From: Aliiglaciecola lipolytica | GTDB lineage: Bacteria; Pseudomonadota; Gammaproteobacteria; Enterobacterales; Alteromonadaceae | Length of the DNA stretch: 64,000 bases | NCBI RefSeq assembly: GCF_018860635.1 | Contig: NZ_JAHKPT010000025.1 | Coordinates: forward strand, 1-64,000 | Direction of reading: 5' to 3' | Part shown: positions 25,505 to 35,126 of the stretch, piece by piece | Numbering within the stretch: the first letter of the stretch is position 1 | How the letters are laid out: the number at the start of each line of letters is the position of its first letter | Notes under the pieces: generated by a model | The model's input: the letters and a program-made list of their open reading frames with translations, nothing else | Database searches by the model: none | What the model was told of the DNA's origin: nothing | Translations under genes and position numbers: made by a program

Positions 25505-26230
25505 GTGTTAGCTATTGGACGAGTGATATTCATTTTGTGCTATTTTACACTTGCAAGTTTAGCAATGATTGTGATGTGCCTAGTGCGTCCATTTCATCGT
25601 AACAACGTGCATGTTATTGGCAAGGTATATGGTGCTATTGCACCCATGATAGGCTTGAAAGTAAAGGTCAATGTGCCAACCAGCGTTAAAAATGGTGGCC
25701 CTTTCGTCTTTGTTGCAAACCATCAGAATAGTTATGATCTCATCACAGTGTGTCTTTCCGCTCAAAAGGGCGTTGTTTCTGTGGGCAAAAAAAGCCTAGT
25801 ACTGATTCCCATTTTTGGTTGGTTGTATTGGTTATCTGGCAATATCTTGATTGACCGTAAAGATTCTGGACGAGCTAAAGATACTTTGAAGCAAACTATA
25901 GACAAAATTAATCAACGCAAACTTTCAGTATTCTTTTTCCCCGAGGGGACACGAAGTAGAGGTCGTGGTCTATTAAGTTTTAAAACCGGAGCATTCAGAA
26001 TTGCGCAAGCTGTCAACGAACCTATCGTGATGGTAAGCACGAGTAATTTACATCAAAAAATACAGTTGAACCGATGGGATAATGGCACTTTGCTTATTGA
26101 CTTGAGCGAGCCCGTAATCTTGGATAAACAACATGACGCCAAAACTTGGGCCAAAGAAATCCATAACCGGATGAAAATCAAGATTGCGGAACTTGACAAT
26201 CAAGTTGCACAAATCGACGAAGTTAAATAG
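25505..26230 (+). CDS. plsC: 1-acyl-sn-glycerol-3-phosphate acyltransferase
   Basis: A 241-residue membrane enzyme that acylates lysophosphatidic acid to phosphatidic acid. I chose the GTG at 25505 (MLAIGRVIF), which aligns with the E. coli PlsC start and follows GAGAG; a TTG at 25448 is less likely. The catalytic motif is NHQNSYD (NHxxxxD), followed by GKKSLVLIPIFGWLYWLSG and the substrate motif FFPEGTRSRGRGL. An N-terminal membrane segment covers about 4-26. It precedes rraB by 35 bases on the same strand. Confidence 0.94.
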   Translation: MLAIGRVIFILCYFTLASLAMIVMCLVRPFHRNNVHVIGKVYGAIAPMIGLKVKVNVPTSVKNGGPFVFVANHQNSYDLITVCLSAQKGVVSVGKKSLVLIPIFGWLYWLSGNILIDRKDSGRAKDTLKQTIDKINQRKLSVFFFPEGTRSRGRGLLSFKTGAFRIAQAVNEPIVMVSTSNLHQKIQLNRWDNGTLLIDLSEPVILDKQHDAKTWAKEIHNRMKIKIAELDNQVAQIDEVK

Positions 26231-26265
26231 ATTATCTCAAAAGTATAAACAACGAAGGATAGCCA

Positions 26266-26619
26266 ATGAGCAATGCAGAACAAAAAGAAGAGTGGTACGA
26301 ATTTAATCAAGAAACCGTTGAAGCTTTAATTGAAGACGGAAGCAATGCAGAATTGCCACACACTATCGAATATCATTTTGCTCATTCTGATTTTGATGTC
26401 CTCGAAAAAGCAGCTGTAGATGCTTTCAAAGCGGGTTTTGAAGTGGGTGATGCCGAAGAGTTGATGTTAGACGATGGTGGCACCGTATTCTGCTTTGATG
26501 CTGTTGTAGAAAGAATGCTAGATATTGATTTGATCAATAAAGATACGGATACACTGCTAAAAATCGCTGACAAACATAATATACACTACGATGGTTGGGG
26601 TACTTACTTTATCGAGTAG
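26266..26619 (+). CDS. rraB: Ribonuclease E regulator RraB family protein
   Basis: A 117-residue acidic protein that matches RraB through LIEDGSNAELPHTIEYHF, KAAVDAFKAGFEVGDAEEL and the C-terminal DGWGTYF. RraB binds RNase E in E. coli and modulates its activity. The ATG at 26266 follows GGAT at a normal distance. This version lacks the long acidic tail of E. coli RraB. It is probably cotranscribed with plsC. Confidence 0.9.
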   Translation: MSNAEQKEEWYEFNQETVEALIEDGSNAELPHTIEYHFAHSDFDVLEKAAVDAFKAGFEVGDAEELMLDDGGTVFCFDAVVERMLDIDLINKDTDTLLKIADKHNIHYDGWGTYFIE

Positions 26620-26815
26620 TTAAGGGTTTTATGTGATACAAAAGTAAAAGCGCAAAATCAATGATAAATAACTTTTCGAGATTCAGTTGAGGCATTCGTA
26701 ACCTCTAGTTGGCTTAATTGCTGAAGTTTCTAGTGTTGCCACAGCCCAAGGCGATATGGTTTAGAGTTCTGTTAACAATGCCGTTGCAGAACTATTAATA
26801 ATAAGGAAATGCATT

Positions 26816-27136
26816 ATGTCAGAAGTTAAATTAGTTGTTTTATACCCTCAACCAACTGATGTGGCTCAATTCGAGATCGATTATCCAGCACATATATCGT
26901 TGCTTCATGAGAAAATGAACATCCCCACAGACCATAAACCTTATACTGTAACCAAATTTGATTCACAACCGCAAAACCCATCCCCATTCTATCAAATGTT
27001 TTCCATGCCCTTTCCTTCAGCAGAGGTGTTGCAGCAAACATTGGAAAGTGCCGAGATGCAAGAGGTAGCGGGTGACGCAACACGCATTTCAACTGGTGGC
27101 GCGCCGGTAATTTTGACTGGAAGCGACGCCAAATAA
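26816..27136 (+). CDS. EthD-like stress-responsive small protein
   Basis: A 106-residue protein of the dimeric alpha-beta barrel (EthD-like) type. It shows KLVVLYPQPTDVAQFEIDY at the N-terminus, the HxxLL helix start, a PFYQMFSMPFPS strand and a C-terminal short Gly-rich end (STGGAPVILTGSD). Members are often annotated as EthD family with unclear roles in oxidation pathways. The ATG at 26816 follows AAGGAA. The 196 bases upstream hold a possible hairpin AGTTCTG...CAGAACT (26764-26793) but no recognised gene. Confidence 0.75.
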   Translation: MSEVKLVVLYPQPTDVAQFEIDYPAHISLLHEKMNIPTDHKPYTVTKFDSQPQNPSPFYQMFSMPFPSAEVLQQTLESAEMQEVAGDATRISTGGAPVILTGSDAK

Positions 27137-27143
27137 ATCAGGT

Positions 27144-27274
27144 GTAGCATGGACTTTAGGCCATGGAATTGAACTAAACCATAGCATTGGCTAGTTGCAT
27201 AAATGGATTATAATGGCCGAGGGGCTTTGGGTAATGACTTAAATCTGTAACTGGGACGGGCGTCCCAGCTACAG
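27144..27274. repeat. Inverted pair of REP-like hairpins (BIME-like)
   Basis: On the plus strand, 27144-27169 reads GTAG followed by the hairpin CATGG...CCATG and GAAT; it matches the first hairpin of the array at 36397-36731 except for one base. On the minus strand, 27245-27274 begins GTAG and forms the hairpin CTGGGAC-GCCC-GTCCCAG. Two palindromes each led by GTAG and facing opposite ways are the hallmark of bacterial REP/BIME elements. It lies between the convergent EthD-like gene and ilvH. Confidence 0.75.
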
Positions 27275-27290
27275 TTTACTGTTTTACAAT

Positions 27291-27788
27291 CTATACTCTT
27301 AGTGACTTTTCACCGCGAGCCAAACCACAAACTCCCGTTCTGGAAGACTCAATAACTTCAGTCTGAGCCCACATGGCTTGCGCAAACGCATCCAATTTAT
27401 CACTCGTTCCAGTTACTTGAATCGTGTAATTTTTTGCATCTGTGTCCACTATTTGAGCGCGAAAAATATCAACAGTGCGGTTCACTTCAGAGCGCACTAA
27501 ATCCGTTTTCGCGGCAACTTTAATTAGCATCAACTCACGTTCAACATGGGTTCCATCGGTTAAATCAGTAACTTTTAGTACATCTATTAACTTGTTTACC
27601 TGTTTAGTAATTTGCTCAATCACTTTGTCATCACCGTGGGTCACTATGGTCAAACGCGAAAGGCTTGAGTCTGTAGTAGGTGCTACGCACAGTGAATCAA
27701 CGTTATATCCACGTTGAGAAAACACGCCCACAATGCGTGACAATGAACCTGGTTCGTTTTCCATCAATACAGAGATAATTCTTCTCAT
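27291..27788 (-). CDS. ilvH: Acetolactate synthase small (regulatory) subunit
   Basis: A 165-residue subunit with an N-terminal ACT domain ([21 protein letters not shown], of which the ENEPGSLSR core binds valine) and a C-terminal ACT-like domain. It activates the large subunit and gives valine feedback inhibition. The ATG overlaps the ilvI stop by one base (TGATG), so translation is coupled. The length is that of E. coli IlvH. Confidence 0.96.
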   Translation of the reverse strand: MRRIISVLMENEPGSLSRIVGVFSQRGYNVDSLCVAPTTDSSLSRLTIVTHGDDKVIEQITKQVNKLIDVLKVTDLTDGTHVERELMLIKVAAKTDLVRSEVNRTVDIFRAQIVDTDAKNYTIQVTGTSDKLDAFAQAMWAQTEVIESSRTGVCGLARGEKSLRV

Positions 27789-29506
27789 CAGGTACGCTCC
27801 GTTTTACTTAATCTCATTTCATCCATAGCACCGTATTTGATTTGCATGGGATATACATGTTCATTCTGATCTATTGCTATATCCATAAAGACCAAGCGAT
27901 CTTTTAAGGCAAAACACTTCTCCATTGCTTCATCAAGCTCAGATGGATGATTAACTTTAATGCCAACATGGCCATAAGCTTCAGCCAATTTAACGAAATC
28001 AGGCATAGAATCCATATACGAATGAGAATGGCGACCTTTATAAATCATATCTTGCCATTGTCTTACCATGCCTAACGCGCGGTTATTCAATGAAATAATT
28101 TTGACTGGCAAGTTATATTGCAAGCAAGTAGATAACTCTTGGATATTCATTTGAATACTACCGTCACCCGTTACCACTACGGAAACGGCTTCAGGATTAG
28201 CCATTTGAACACCCATGGCGGCAGGCAAACCAAAGCCCATGGTGCCAAGACCACCTGAATTGATCCATCTTCTCGGTTTTGCAAAAGGATAATAAAGCGC
28301 AGCAAACATCTGGTGTTGACCAACATCAGAACTCACATATGCATCACCGTTTGTATGTTTATACAATGCTTCGATAACTTGCTGTGGCTTAATGACGTCA
28401 TCATTTTTCTGATAATCTAAGCACTTGAGATCACGCCACGAATTGATTTGATTCCACCAATCCGCAAGCTTTTGTTTCTGTCCTGATAAGTCTTTTTTAT
28501 TAAGTTGACTTAATACTTGCTCAACAACCTTATCAACGGAACCGACTACAGGTATGTGCACAGCAACGGTTTTAGAAATTGACGCGGGATCGATGTCAAC
28601 GTGGATAATAGTTGCATGGGGACAGAATTTTTCCACATTGTTGGTCACACGATCATCGAAGCGTGCGCCTAACGCAAAAATACAATCGGCGTTGTGCATC
28701 GTTTTATTAGCTTCAAGAGTACCATGCATACCCAACATGCCAACGAACTGCTCATGTACGCTTGAGAACGCTCCCAAGCCCATTAACGTCGAAGTTACAG
28801 GGGCATTAAGTTTCTCAGCCAACTCAGTAATTAATGCAGAGGCTTCAGAGGTAATTGCACCACCACCAACATAAAGCACAGGTCTTTTTGCACTAACTAA
28901 AGTATCAACAGTTTTTCTAATCTGTTTACTGTGTCCTTTCAACGTTGGGTTGTAAGAACGCATAGTCACATCAGAAGGATATTCATAAGGATGAGATTCA
29001 AGCACATTCACTAAATCTTTTGGCAAATCAACAACCACAGGACCTGGACGGCCGGTATTAGCGATGTAGTATGCTTTAGCGATGGCCATAGGAATATCGA
29101 TTGCTCGTTTAACCAAAAAACTATGCTTTACGATTGGACGTGAACAACCCACCATATCAGTTTCTTGGAATGCATCTTCACCTATGTGCATTGAAGGCAC
29201 CTGACCAGACAACACAACCATAGGAATTGAGTCCATATAAGCAGTGGCAATACCGGTAATTGTATTGGTTGCTCCGGGTCCCGATGTCACTAAAACAGTA
29301 CCAGTTTTTCCTGTAGAGCGAGCATAACCATCAGCCATATGGGCTGCGGCTTGTTCGTGGCGGACGAGTACATGCTTGACGTCATCTTGTGCATACAAAG
29401 CATCATAAATGTCGAGAACGGCACCACCAGGGTATCCGAACACATGCGTAACTCCAGAATCTTTAAGGGCGCGAACTACCATAGCTGCACCTGACATCAT
29501 TTCCAC
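27788..29506 (-). CDS. ilvI: Acetolactate synthase large subunit, type III-like
   Basis: A 572-residue thiamine-diphosphate enzyme that joins two pyruvates, or pyruvate and 2-oxobutyrate, in valine, leucine and isoleucine synthesis. The start is GTG at 29506 with AGGAGG upstream. Motifs are [16 protein letters not shown] and [14 protein letters not shown] at the N-terminus (Glu of the TPP activation site), and [12 protein letters not shown]...NN in the C-terminal TPP/Mg domain. It forms an operon with ilvH. The upstream 198 bases contain a possible leader peptide and hairpins. Confidence 0.96.
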   Translation of the reverse strand: MEMMSGAAMVVRALKDSGVTHVFGYPGGAVLDIYDALYAQDDVKHVLVRHEQAAAHMADGYARSTGKTGTVLVTSGPGATNTITGIATAYMDSIPMVVLSGQVPSMHIGEDAFQETDMVGCSRPIVKHSFLVKRAIDIPMAIAKAYYIANTGRPGPVVVDLPKDLVNVLESHPYEYPSDVTMRSYNPTLKGHSKQIRKTVDTLVSAKRPVLYVGGGAITSEASALITELAEKLNAPVTSTLMGLGAFSSVHEQFVGMLGMHGTLEANKTMHNADCIFALGARFDDRVTNNVEKFCPHATIIHVDIDPASISKTVAVHIPVVGSVDKVVEQVLSQLNKKDLSGQKQKLADWWNQINSWRDLKCLDYQKNDDVIKPQQVIEALYKHTNGDAYVSSDVGQHQMFAALYYPFAKPRRWINSGGLGTMGFGLPAAMGVQMANPEAVSVVVTGDGSIQMNIQELSTCLQYNLPVKIISLNNRALGMVRQWQDMIYKGRHSHSYMDSMPDFVKLAEAYGHVGIKVNHPSELDEAMEKCFALKDRLVFMDIAIDQNEHVYPMQIKYGAMDEMRLSKTERT

Positions 29507-29588
29507 CAGACATCCTCCTGTGTAATTAATTAGTGACTGTTAGATTTATAGAGGGACTATACGTGACAGATTAGGAAGATAAAACAGC

Positions 29589-29630
29589 AAAACGGCATAA
29601 AGTGAGATATATATCCCAATATACCGTTTT
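29589..29630. promoter_or_regulatory. Inverted repeat in the ilvI leader region
   Basis: AAAACGG and CCGTTTT form the outer arms around an AT-rich interior containing ATATATAT. On the minus strand it lies between the candidate leader peptide and ilvI, and is followed by T-rich sequence. A terminator/antiterminator role is possible only. Confidence 0.3.
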
Positions 29631-29631
29631 T

Positions 29632-29670
29632 TTAGGATGAACATCCTATTATCAAGCTTAAAATAGCCAT
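29632..29670 (-). CDS. Candidate branched-chain leader peptide upstream of ilvI
   Basis: On the minus strand, ATG at 29670 opens a 12-residue frame, MAILSLIIGCSS, with five of twelve residues Ile or Leu, ending just before a small hairpin (AGGATGTTCATCCT overlaps its end). Branched-chain-rich leaders control ilv operons by attenuation in enterobacteria. There is no clear ribosome binding site, so it is only a candidate. Confidence 0.25.
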   Translation of the reverse strand: MAILSLIIGCSS

Positions 29671-29704
29671 AAATAGGATGAATTTACATTTTATTTACAC
29701 GCTT

Positions 29705-30082
29705 TTAGGAATCCATATCCACTTCTAACTCTACATCGTCATTTATTGACGCGTCTTCGTCGTCGTCATTCAGATGAGAAGGCTTGTTGCCGTAGATACT
29801 GCCCAGTTTTGGTCGACTAATGCGTTTTTGGTATTTTAACCAAGCACGCTCCGAAACAGTTTCAGGTTCTACCTTTCCAAATGCCGATTCAATAAAGTGC
29901 TGATCTTCTTCGGTTTCAGGTGAAATAACACCATCTACTAAAGCAGCATATAAGGCACCGTATTGACTTAACGCCTTGCTCTCATTAATCGAAAAGTCTC
30001 CAGAACGTGAAAAGCCGTAAGGATAATTTTTCACATCGCTGAAAACGCGTTTTGTCAAAGAATCTCTTGTAATATTTGCCAT
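29705..30082 (-). CDS. maoP: Macrodomain Ori organisation protein MaoP (DUF413)
   Basis: A 125-residue protein starting MANITRDSLTKRVF at 30082. It matches E. coli MaoP (YifE) through NYPYGFSRSGDFSINES, ETVSERAWLKYQKRI and RPKLGSIYGNKP. In E. coli MaoP with the DNA site maoS, located next to the gene, organises the origin macrodomain. The C-terminal tail is strongly acidic (DDDEDASINDDVELEVDMD). Its position next to acetolactate synthase genes recalls the E. coli ilvG-yifB-yifE neighbourhood. Confidence 0.88.
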   Translation of the reverse strand: MANITRDSLTKRVFSDVKNYPYGFSRSGDFSINESKALSQYGALYAALVDGVISPETEEDQHFIESAFGKVEPETVSERAWLKYQKRISRPKLGSIYGNKPSHLNDDDEDASINDDVELEVDMDS

Positions 30083-30509
30083 GATGGACATCCCAAAAAA
30101 CAAAAAATAATCAATCTTAAAAACTGGTTCCAAATTGGTTATTGCAATTCACAACAAAAACACAAATTGGTGCGTCTATTCAAGTGGATAAATAAAACCA
30201 AAACGACCTAGTGTCAATAAAAATTTGATGACAATTTAAAGTCGGGTAAAATTCGTCGCAGATCCGCTACAGGGTTGAGGTTAATGAACTATTTAGGTGC
30301 ATAAATCATTAGCATAAAATAGGCCAAAAGAACTATTGAAACGAGGCTAAAAGGAAAAATTACGGATAGAAAAAAACGCTTATTCAAATTCGTACTTGTT
30401 GGCTAAGAAAGTTGATAAATAATTTATATACCAAGCCCCAATTTGGTTCTGATTTTGAGCATTGTATTATCCCTTTTGAGCCGGGACGGCAGATTTGCCA
30501 ATTGGAGGG
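30083..30509. other. Upstream region of maoP without recognised genes
   Basis: About 430 AT-rich bases. I see scattered CCAAATTGG-like sequence near 30128 and no reading frame worth calling. By analogy with E. coli, a maoS-like site could lie here, but I cannot identify one. Confidence 0.4.
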
Positions 30510-30998
30510 TTATTTTTTCGGCACCCAGGCCCATATCATCTCAGCTTCAAGGGGTACAATATCTGCTCCATCAGTAATCACAACTTGCACTGCAATTTCA
30601 CCTTTTGGCTGGTGTTGCATTAATTCAATTTGTTCCTCAGTCAGCCACGCCTTAGCAGTAATATCTCCGGTACAGCGTTTGACATAGTTCAGGTTCATCG
30701 TTTTGATTAACGGAATTTTATCTGCTGGTAAATTGATACCAACCACAAATCCGGTGGCGGATTCAGCCAACAACGCCATACCAGCCGCATGAACAGTGCC
30801 AATATGATTACGAACCTTGCGCCTATTTTTCAATTTTAAGGTTGCAGAGACCCCGTCCGTTTCAACAATGTCGATTTTAGCAGTGCCCACCAACTTTACT
30901 TTATAGCGGAACAAAGTTGTCATCAGAAATTGACTCAGCCATTGAGGGTATTGATTGGCTTTATCGACAAATTGTTTTAACGGGCTTTTAACTGACAT
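30510..30998 (-). CDS. DUF4442 hotdog-fold protein
   Basis: A 162-residue protein starting at the ATG at 30998 with GGAG upstream. It has the hotdog thioesterase-like layout of DUF4442: RNHIGTVHAAGMALLAESATG as the central helix region (shortened core HAAGMALLAE) and strands such as KTMNLNYVKRCTGDI. Family members are related to acyl-CoA thioesterases; the substrate is unknown. It is a single gene, downstream of tRNA-Gly on the same strand. Confidence 0.82.
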   Translation of the reverse strand: MSVKSPLKQFVDKANQYPQWLSQFLMTTLFRYKVKLVGTAKIDIVETDGVSATLKLKNRRKVRNHIGTVHAAGMALLAESATGFVVGINLPADKIPLIKTMNLNYVKRCTGDITAKAWLTEEQIELMQHQPKGEIAVQVVITDGADIVPLEAEMIWAWVPKK

Positions 30999-31202
30999 GG
31001 TGTATTCTCCACTTACTGGTTGGACCACGAGAGTGTGAGCTATTTTATAATGAGTATCAAGCTAAAATAATCGCTGAACTTCGACGCTCAAGAAGAACGG
31101 TTAACAGTGAAGTTATGGTTATCAGGAACGAGTAAAGTAATAACAGATTCCCTGTTTGGGAAAGTTATCTTTAGATGTATAGATAGATTTCATTTAGAAA
31201 AT

Positions 31203-31278
<76 letters not shown>

Positions 31279-31433
31279 ATTTTGGTGGTGGTTGGCAATT
31301 CCTGATTTGCCGTTTTGCTTTCGGTTCATCCTAAACCGGGTGCGCATTGTACAAAAATAATTTAACGAATCAAGTGTTATTTTCAATTAATTTAGTTAAG
31401 TTGCTTTAATTGCTAAAAATATAATCATTACGC

Positions 31434-31979
31434 TTATATATTGAACACATGCTGACGGTAATAAACTAATTCCTCGATAGACTCTCGAATATCATCTAAG
31501 GCTTGATGAGTACCTTTTTTATGGAATCCGTCCAAAACTTCAGGCTTCCAACGTTTAATTAGCTCTTTTAATGTACTGACATCAATACTGCGATAATGAA
31601 AATAGTTTTCTAGGTCTGGCATATATTTCACAAGAAATCGACGATCTTGCCCGATAGTGTTACCGCATAATGGGGAAGCTCCACTGGGAACATATTGCTG
31701 TAAAAATGCAATTGTTTGTTTTACTGCCTCTTTCTCATCTATTGAGCTGGCTTTGCAACGATCTGTTAAGCCCGACTTACCGTGCACATCAACACACCAA
31801 GCATCCATGTTGTCGAGTATCTCATTGCTTTGATGAATCGCTAAAACCGGCCCCTCTGCTAGAACATTGAGGTTTTTGTCGGTGACAATAGTAGCAATTT
31901 CTAAAATGACATCGGTTTCAGGTTCAAGTCCGGTCATTTCAAGATCTATCCAAACTAAATTTTCGTTATTTAATGGCAT
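31434..31979 (-). CDS. orn: Oligoribonuclease
   Basis: A 181-residue DEDDh exonuclease that degrades di- and short oligoribonucleotides, the last step of mRNA decay. The motifs are [13 protein letters not shown] (DxE), the central [10 protein letters not shown] (Asp) and [13 protein letters not shown] (H and D). Its position divergent from rsgA and close to psd is conserved in gammaproteobacteria. Confidence 0.96.
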   Translation of the reverse strand: MPLNNENLVWIDLEMTGLEPETDVILEIATIVTDKNLNVLAEGPVLAIHQSNEILDNMDAWCVDVHGKSGLTDRCKASSIDEKEAVKQTIAFLQQYVPSGASPLCGNTIGQDRRFLVKYMPDLENYFHYRSIDVSTLKELIKRWKPEVLDGFHKKGTHQALDDIRESIEELVYYRQHVFNI

Positions 31980-32169
31980 AAAACAAACCTTATTAATGGG
32001 CCAACTGGTTTTTTCTTCAACTATTCGACAGTTTTAAACTATCTATCTCACCAAGCGTATCTTTCAGGATTTAGCTTGCCGATAAGCCAAGCCAAATAAA
32101 ATATTATCAAAATTCACGCGCTGACGTTAACATGTATGAGTCTTACGAGCCAAATTAAGTAAAGTAAAC

Positions 32170-33201
32170 GTGGCAAAAAAACCAAAGTTAACAAAAAAAC
32201 AAAAACGACAGGTCTCTACCAACCGTCAAAAAAGGCTTTCCACCAAAGAGTCTTTTCAAAACGATGAACAATTAGCTGATAGCCGAAATGGAACCGTTAT
32301 TGGACGTTTTGGTAAACATGCTGACGTACAAGATGAATCCGGGGAAATCACCAAGTGCTACATGCGACGCACTATTGGCAGTGTGGTTTGCGGTGATAAA
32401 GTTGAATTTCGTCCCGGCAAAGATGTCAATGAAGGGGTGAGCGGCATCATTGAATTAGTCCATGACCGAACTTCCGTTCTCACTCGACCTGATTTTTATG
32501 ATGGTGTTAAGCCAATTGCCGCCAACATCGACCAAATCATAATTGTGAGTTCAGTTTTACCGGCGCTTTCATTGAATATTATTGATCGTTACTTAGTTGC
32601 ATCTGAAGATGTTCAGATTCAACCTGTTTTGCTGTTAAACAAAATTGAAATGCTAGATGAAGATGCACGTTTAGCCGTTGATAAAGAACTACAAATATAC
32701 AGAGATATAGGCTACCAAGTGTTACTTACCAGTTGTAAAACCGGTGAAGGTATAGAACAACTTAAACACATTTTATCAGACAAAATTAGCGTATTTGTAG
32801 GTCAATCAGGAGTGGGGAAATCAAGTATCGTCAATCAATTGCTCCCTGATGCAGATGAGGCAATTGGCGATATCTCAGACAATTCAGGTTTAGGCCAACA
32901 TACGACCACTGCGGCTAAAATGTTACACTTCCCAGGAGGCGGAGATCTTATTGATTCGCCGGGCGTCAGGGAATTCGCTCTTTGGCATCTGCCTGTAGAA
33001 AAAGTGACCTCAGGATTCATTGAATTTAGAGATTATATTGGCGGCTGTAAATTTCGAGACTGTAAGCATTTAGATGATCCGGGTTGTATCATTAAGCAGG
33101 CAGCGTTAAATGGCGAAATATCTCAGCAACGATATGCCAGTTACCATAAGATATTATCTTCAATGGAAGACAACAGACCAAACCGCGCAATTCCAACTTA
33201 A
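32170..33201 (+). CDS. rsgA: Ribosome small subunit-dependent GTPase A
   Basis: A 343-residue circularly permuted GTPase that assists 30S maturation. The order is a basic N-terminal tail ([12 protein letters not shown]), an OB fold (about 40-110), G4 LLNKIE, G1 [14 protein letters not shown]3 DSPGVRE, and the C-terminal zinc site [14 protein letters not shown]. The start is GTG at 32170. The usual neighbours orn and psd flank it. Confidence 0.96.
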   Translation: MAKKPKLTKKQKRQVSTNRQKRLSTKESFQNDEQLADSRNGTVIGRFGKHADVQDESGEITKCYMRRTIGSVVCGDKVEFRPGKDVNEGVSGIIELVHDRTSVLTRPDFYDGVKPIAANIDQIIIVSSVLPALSLNIIDRYLVASEDVQIQPVLLLNKIEMLDEDARLAVDKELQIYRDIGYQVLLTSCKTGEGIEQLKHILSDKISVFVGQSGVGKSSIVNQLLPDADEAIGDISDNSGLGQHTTTAAKMLHFPGGGDLIDSPGVREFALWHLPVEKVTSGFIEFRDYIGGCKFRDCKHLDDPGCIIKQAALNGEISQQRYASYHKILSSMEDNRPNRAIPT

Positions 33202-33234
33202 ATGTAATCTTTTGTTTCCACAATAGGCTTCTAA

Positions 33235-33257
33235 GCCCCTAAAAATGGGGCGTTTTT
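33235..33257 (+). terminator. Intrinsic terminator after rsgA
   Basis: GCCCC-TAAAAAT-GGGGC followed by GTTTTT, 34 bases after the rsgA stop. psd therefore probably has its own promoter. Confidence 0.8.
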
Positions 33258-33358
33258 CTACTCCCCATCAAAATGGCATGAGTTAGACCGACTCATTCTC
33301 AGACTAAAATTACAATATACGATACAATAAATTGGTCGAAATTACGGAGGCTCCGGTC

Positions 33359-34219
33359 TTGATCAGTTGGTTCAAAATTAAGTTACAATACATATTGCCT
33401 AAACACCTGCTATCCAGACTAGTGGGTAAGCTGGCAGCTAGTGAAGCAGGTGGATTAACCACCGCATTGATTAAGTTGTTTATTAAACAATATAACGTTG
33501 ACATGTCAGAGGCTAAATTTTCAGAGCCTGACCACTACCGCACATTTAATGAATTTTTTACCCGAGAATTAAAAGAAGGTGTGCGCCCAATTTGTGATGA
33601 TCCTAAGCAATTAGCGATGTCAGTAGACGGCACAGTAAGTCAATTGGGCGACATTGATTTTGATACCATTTTCCAAGCCAAAGGTCATAATTACAGTCTG
33701 ACTACTCTTTTAGGTGGTAATCCAGATATTGCTGCACCTTTTCAAGGTGGAAAATTCGCTACCATTTATCTATCACCGAAAGATTACCATCGTATCCATA
33801 TGCCTATGGACGGTGTACTGACGGACATGATTTATGTACCCGGAGAGCTGTTTTCAGTAAACCCTCTCACCACCGAAAACGTACCAGGACTATTTGCCCG
33901 CAATGAGCGTGTTGTATGCGTATTTGAGTCTGAGCACGGTAAGTTCGCCATTGTATTGGTAGGTGCAACTATAGTTGCCAGTATCGAAACAATTTGGGCT
34001 GGTACGGTAACTCCCCCTGCAGGGAAAAATGTTCAACATTGGCGTTATCCCAAAGATAGCGAAAATACCATTACTTTGGCCAAAGGCGAGGAAATGGGAC
34101 TGTTCAAACTGGGCTCTACTATTGTTGCCTGTTTTGAACCGGAAATGATCGAGTTCAACGGTCAGTCCAACGGTGACACAACACGACTAGGTGAAGTTTT
34201 CGCCACGCTAAAAGACTAA
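33359..34219 (+). CDS. psd: Phosphatidylserine decarboxylase proenzyme
   Basis: A 286-residue enzyme that makes phosphatidylethanolamine at the inner membrane. I chose TTG at 33359, with GGAGG eight bases upstream, because the resulting N-terminus ([15 protein letters not shown]) aligns with E. coli Psd; the TTG at 33332 precedes the ribosome binding site. The self-cleavage motif LGST is in [13 protein letters not shown], giving the pyruvoyl group. HRIHMPMDG and YLSPKDYHR are conserved. It shares its strand with rsgA, as in many gammaproteobacteria. Confidence 0.95.
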   Translation: MISWFKIKLQYILPKHLLSRLVGKLAASEAGGLTTALIKLFIKQYNVDMSEAKFSEPDHYRTFNEFFTRELKEGVRPICDDPKQLAMSVDGTVSQLGDIDFDTIFQAKGHNYSLTTLLGGNPDIAAPFQGGKFATIYLSPKDYHRIHMPMDGVLTDMIYVPGELFSVNPLTTENVPGLFARNERVVCVFESEHGKFAIVLVGATIVASIETIWAGTVTPPAGKNVQHWRYPKDSENTITLAKGEEMGLFKLGSTIVACFEPEMIEFNGQSNGDTTRLGEVFATLKD

Positions 34220-34224
34220 GATTC

Positions 34225-35091
34225 ATGCATCCAGTAAAACGAAGCCTATGGTCTTTGCACCTAACCGTAATATTGTTAGGTGCCACGGCATTAATGTCTA
34301 AAATTATTCCTCTGTCCGCTACCGATATTACATTTGGGCGTTCATTGGTTGCTTGTATTGTGTTGGCATTGTTAGTCAAGCTCTCAGGGGCTAGCTTGCG
34401 CCTTAATAATATTAAGGATTATTGGGTTGCCTTAGCCCTTGGTTTGTTGATGTCAGCGCATTGGGTAACGTATTTTGCAGCCATGCAGTACTCGTCAGTG
34501 TCAGTTGGTATGATTGCACTTTTCACCTTCCCCGTTATCGCGGTTTTGTTAGAGCCGTTCTTTGAAGGAATTCGTTTAGTTTGGCAGGACGTTGTCAGCG
34601 CAATCGTGGTATTTATTGGTATTTTCCTGATCGTTCCTGAAATTTCTTTAAAAAATGACGTAACCTTAGGAATTCTTATAGGCATGCTTTCTGCGGTACT
34701 TTACGCACTTAGAAACTTATGCCATCGAAAGTATTTTTCTCACTACTCTGGCTCCCACGCAATGGCTTACCAGACGTTAGTGATATTAATTAGCCTGTTA
34801 TTTTTTGTTTCCGACGACTTTTTCACGGCCAGTAGTGAAACCTATATGTGGTTAGTGGTGCTAGGTATCTTTTTAACCGCCCTACCCCATGCCTTGATTG
34901 CGACTAGCTTAAAACATCTACGGGTTAAAACCTTTGCATTGGTAGCCTGTATGCAGCCTTTTTATGGCGTGATTCTGGCCATTATCGTGCTTGATGAAAA
35001 ACCTAACTGGCAAACTTTTCTCGGTGGAACACTGGTAATTTCTGCAGCAATCTACGAGACTGTAAACGCCCAAAAACTGCATCGCAAATAG
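34225..35091 (+). CDS. EamA/DMT-family transporter
   Basis: A 288-residue inner-membrane protein with about ten hydrophobic segments in two repeated halves, as in EamA drug/metabolite transporters. Typical stretches are SAHWVTYFAAMQYSSVSVGM (first half) and ALPHALIATSLKHLRVKT with PFYGVILAIIVLDEKPNW in the second. The substrate is unknown. It starts five bases after the psd stop and is followed by a glycerophosphodiesterase gene after 35 bases, so the three may form one unit. Confidence 0.85.
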   Translation: MHPVKRSLWSLHLTVILLGATALMSKIIPLSATDITFGRSLVACIVLALLVKLSGASLRLNNIKDYWVALALGLLMSAHWVTYFAAMQYSSVSVGMIALFTFPVIAVLLEPFFEGIRLVWQDVVSAIVVFIGIFLIVPEISLKNDVTLGILIGMLSAVLYALRNLCHRKYFSHYSGSHAMAYQTLVILISLLFFVSDDFFTASSETYMWLVVLGIFLTALPHALIATSLKHLRVKTFALVACMQPFYGVILAIIVLDEKPNWQTFLGGTLVISAAIYETVNAQKLHRK

Positions 35092-35126
35092 TTCCTTTTA
35101 TTAGGCTAGCGATTAATGGATTTTAC

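Noticed and set aside
26699-26800. A short frame with protein-like composition (PLVGLIAEVSSVATAQGDMV, stop, SSVNNAVAELL) upstream of the EthD-like gene, possibly a gene remnant
   Set aside because: Only about 19 codons before a stop, no recognised family and no start codon; chance is as likely.
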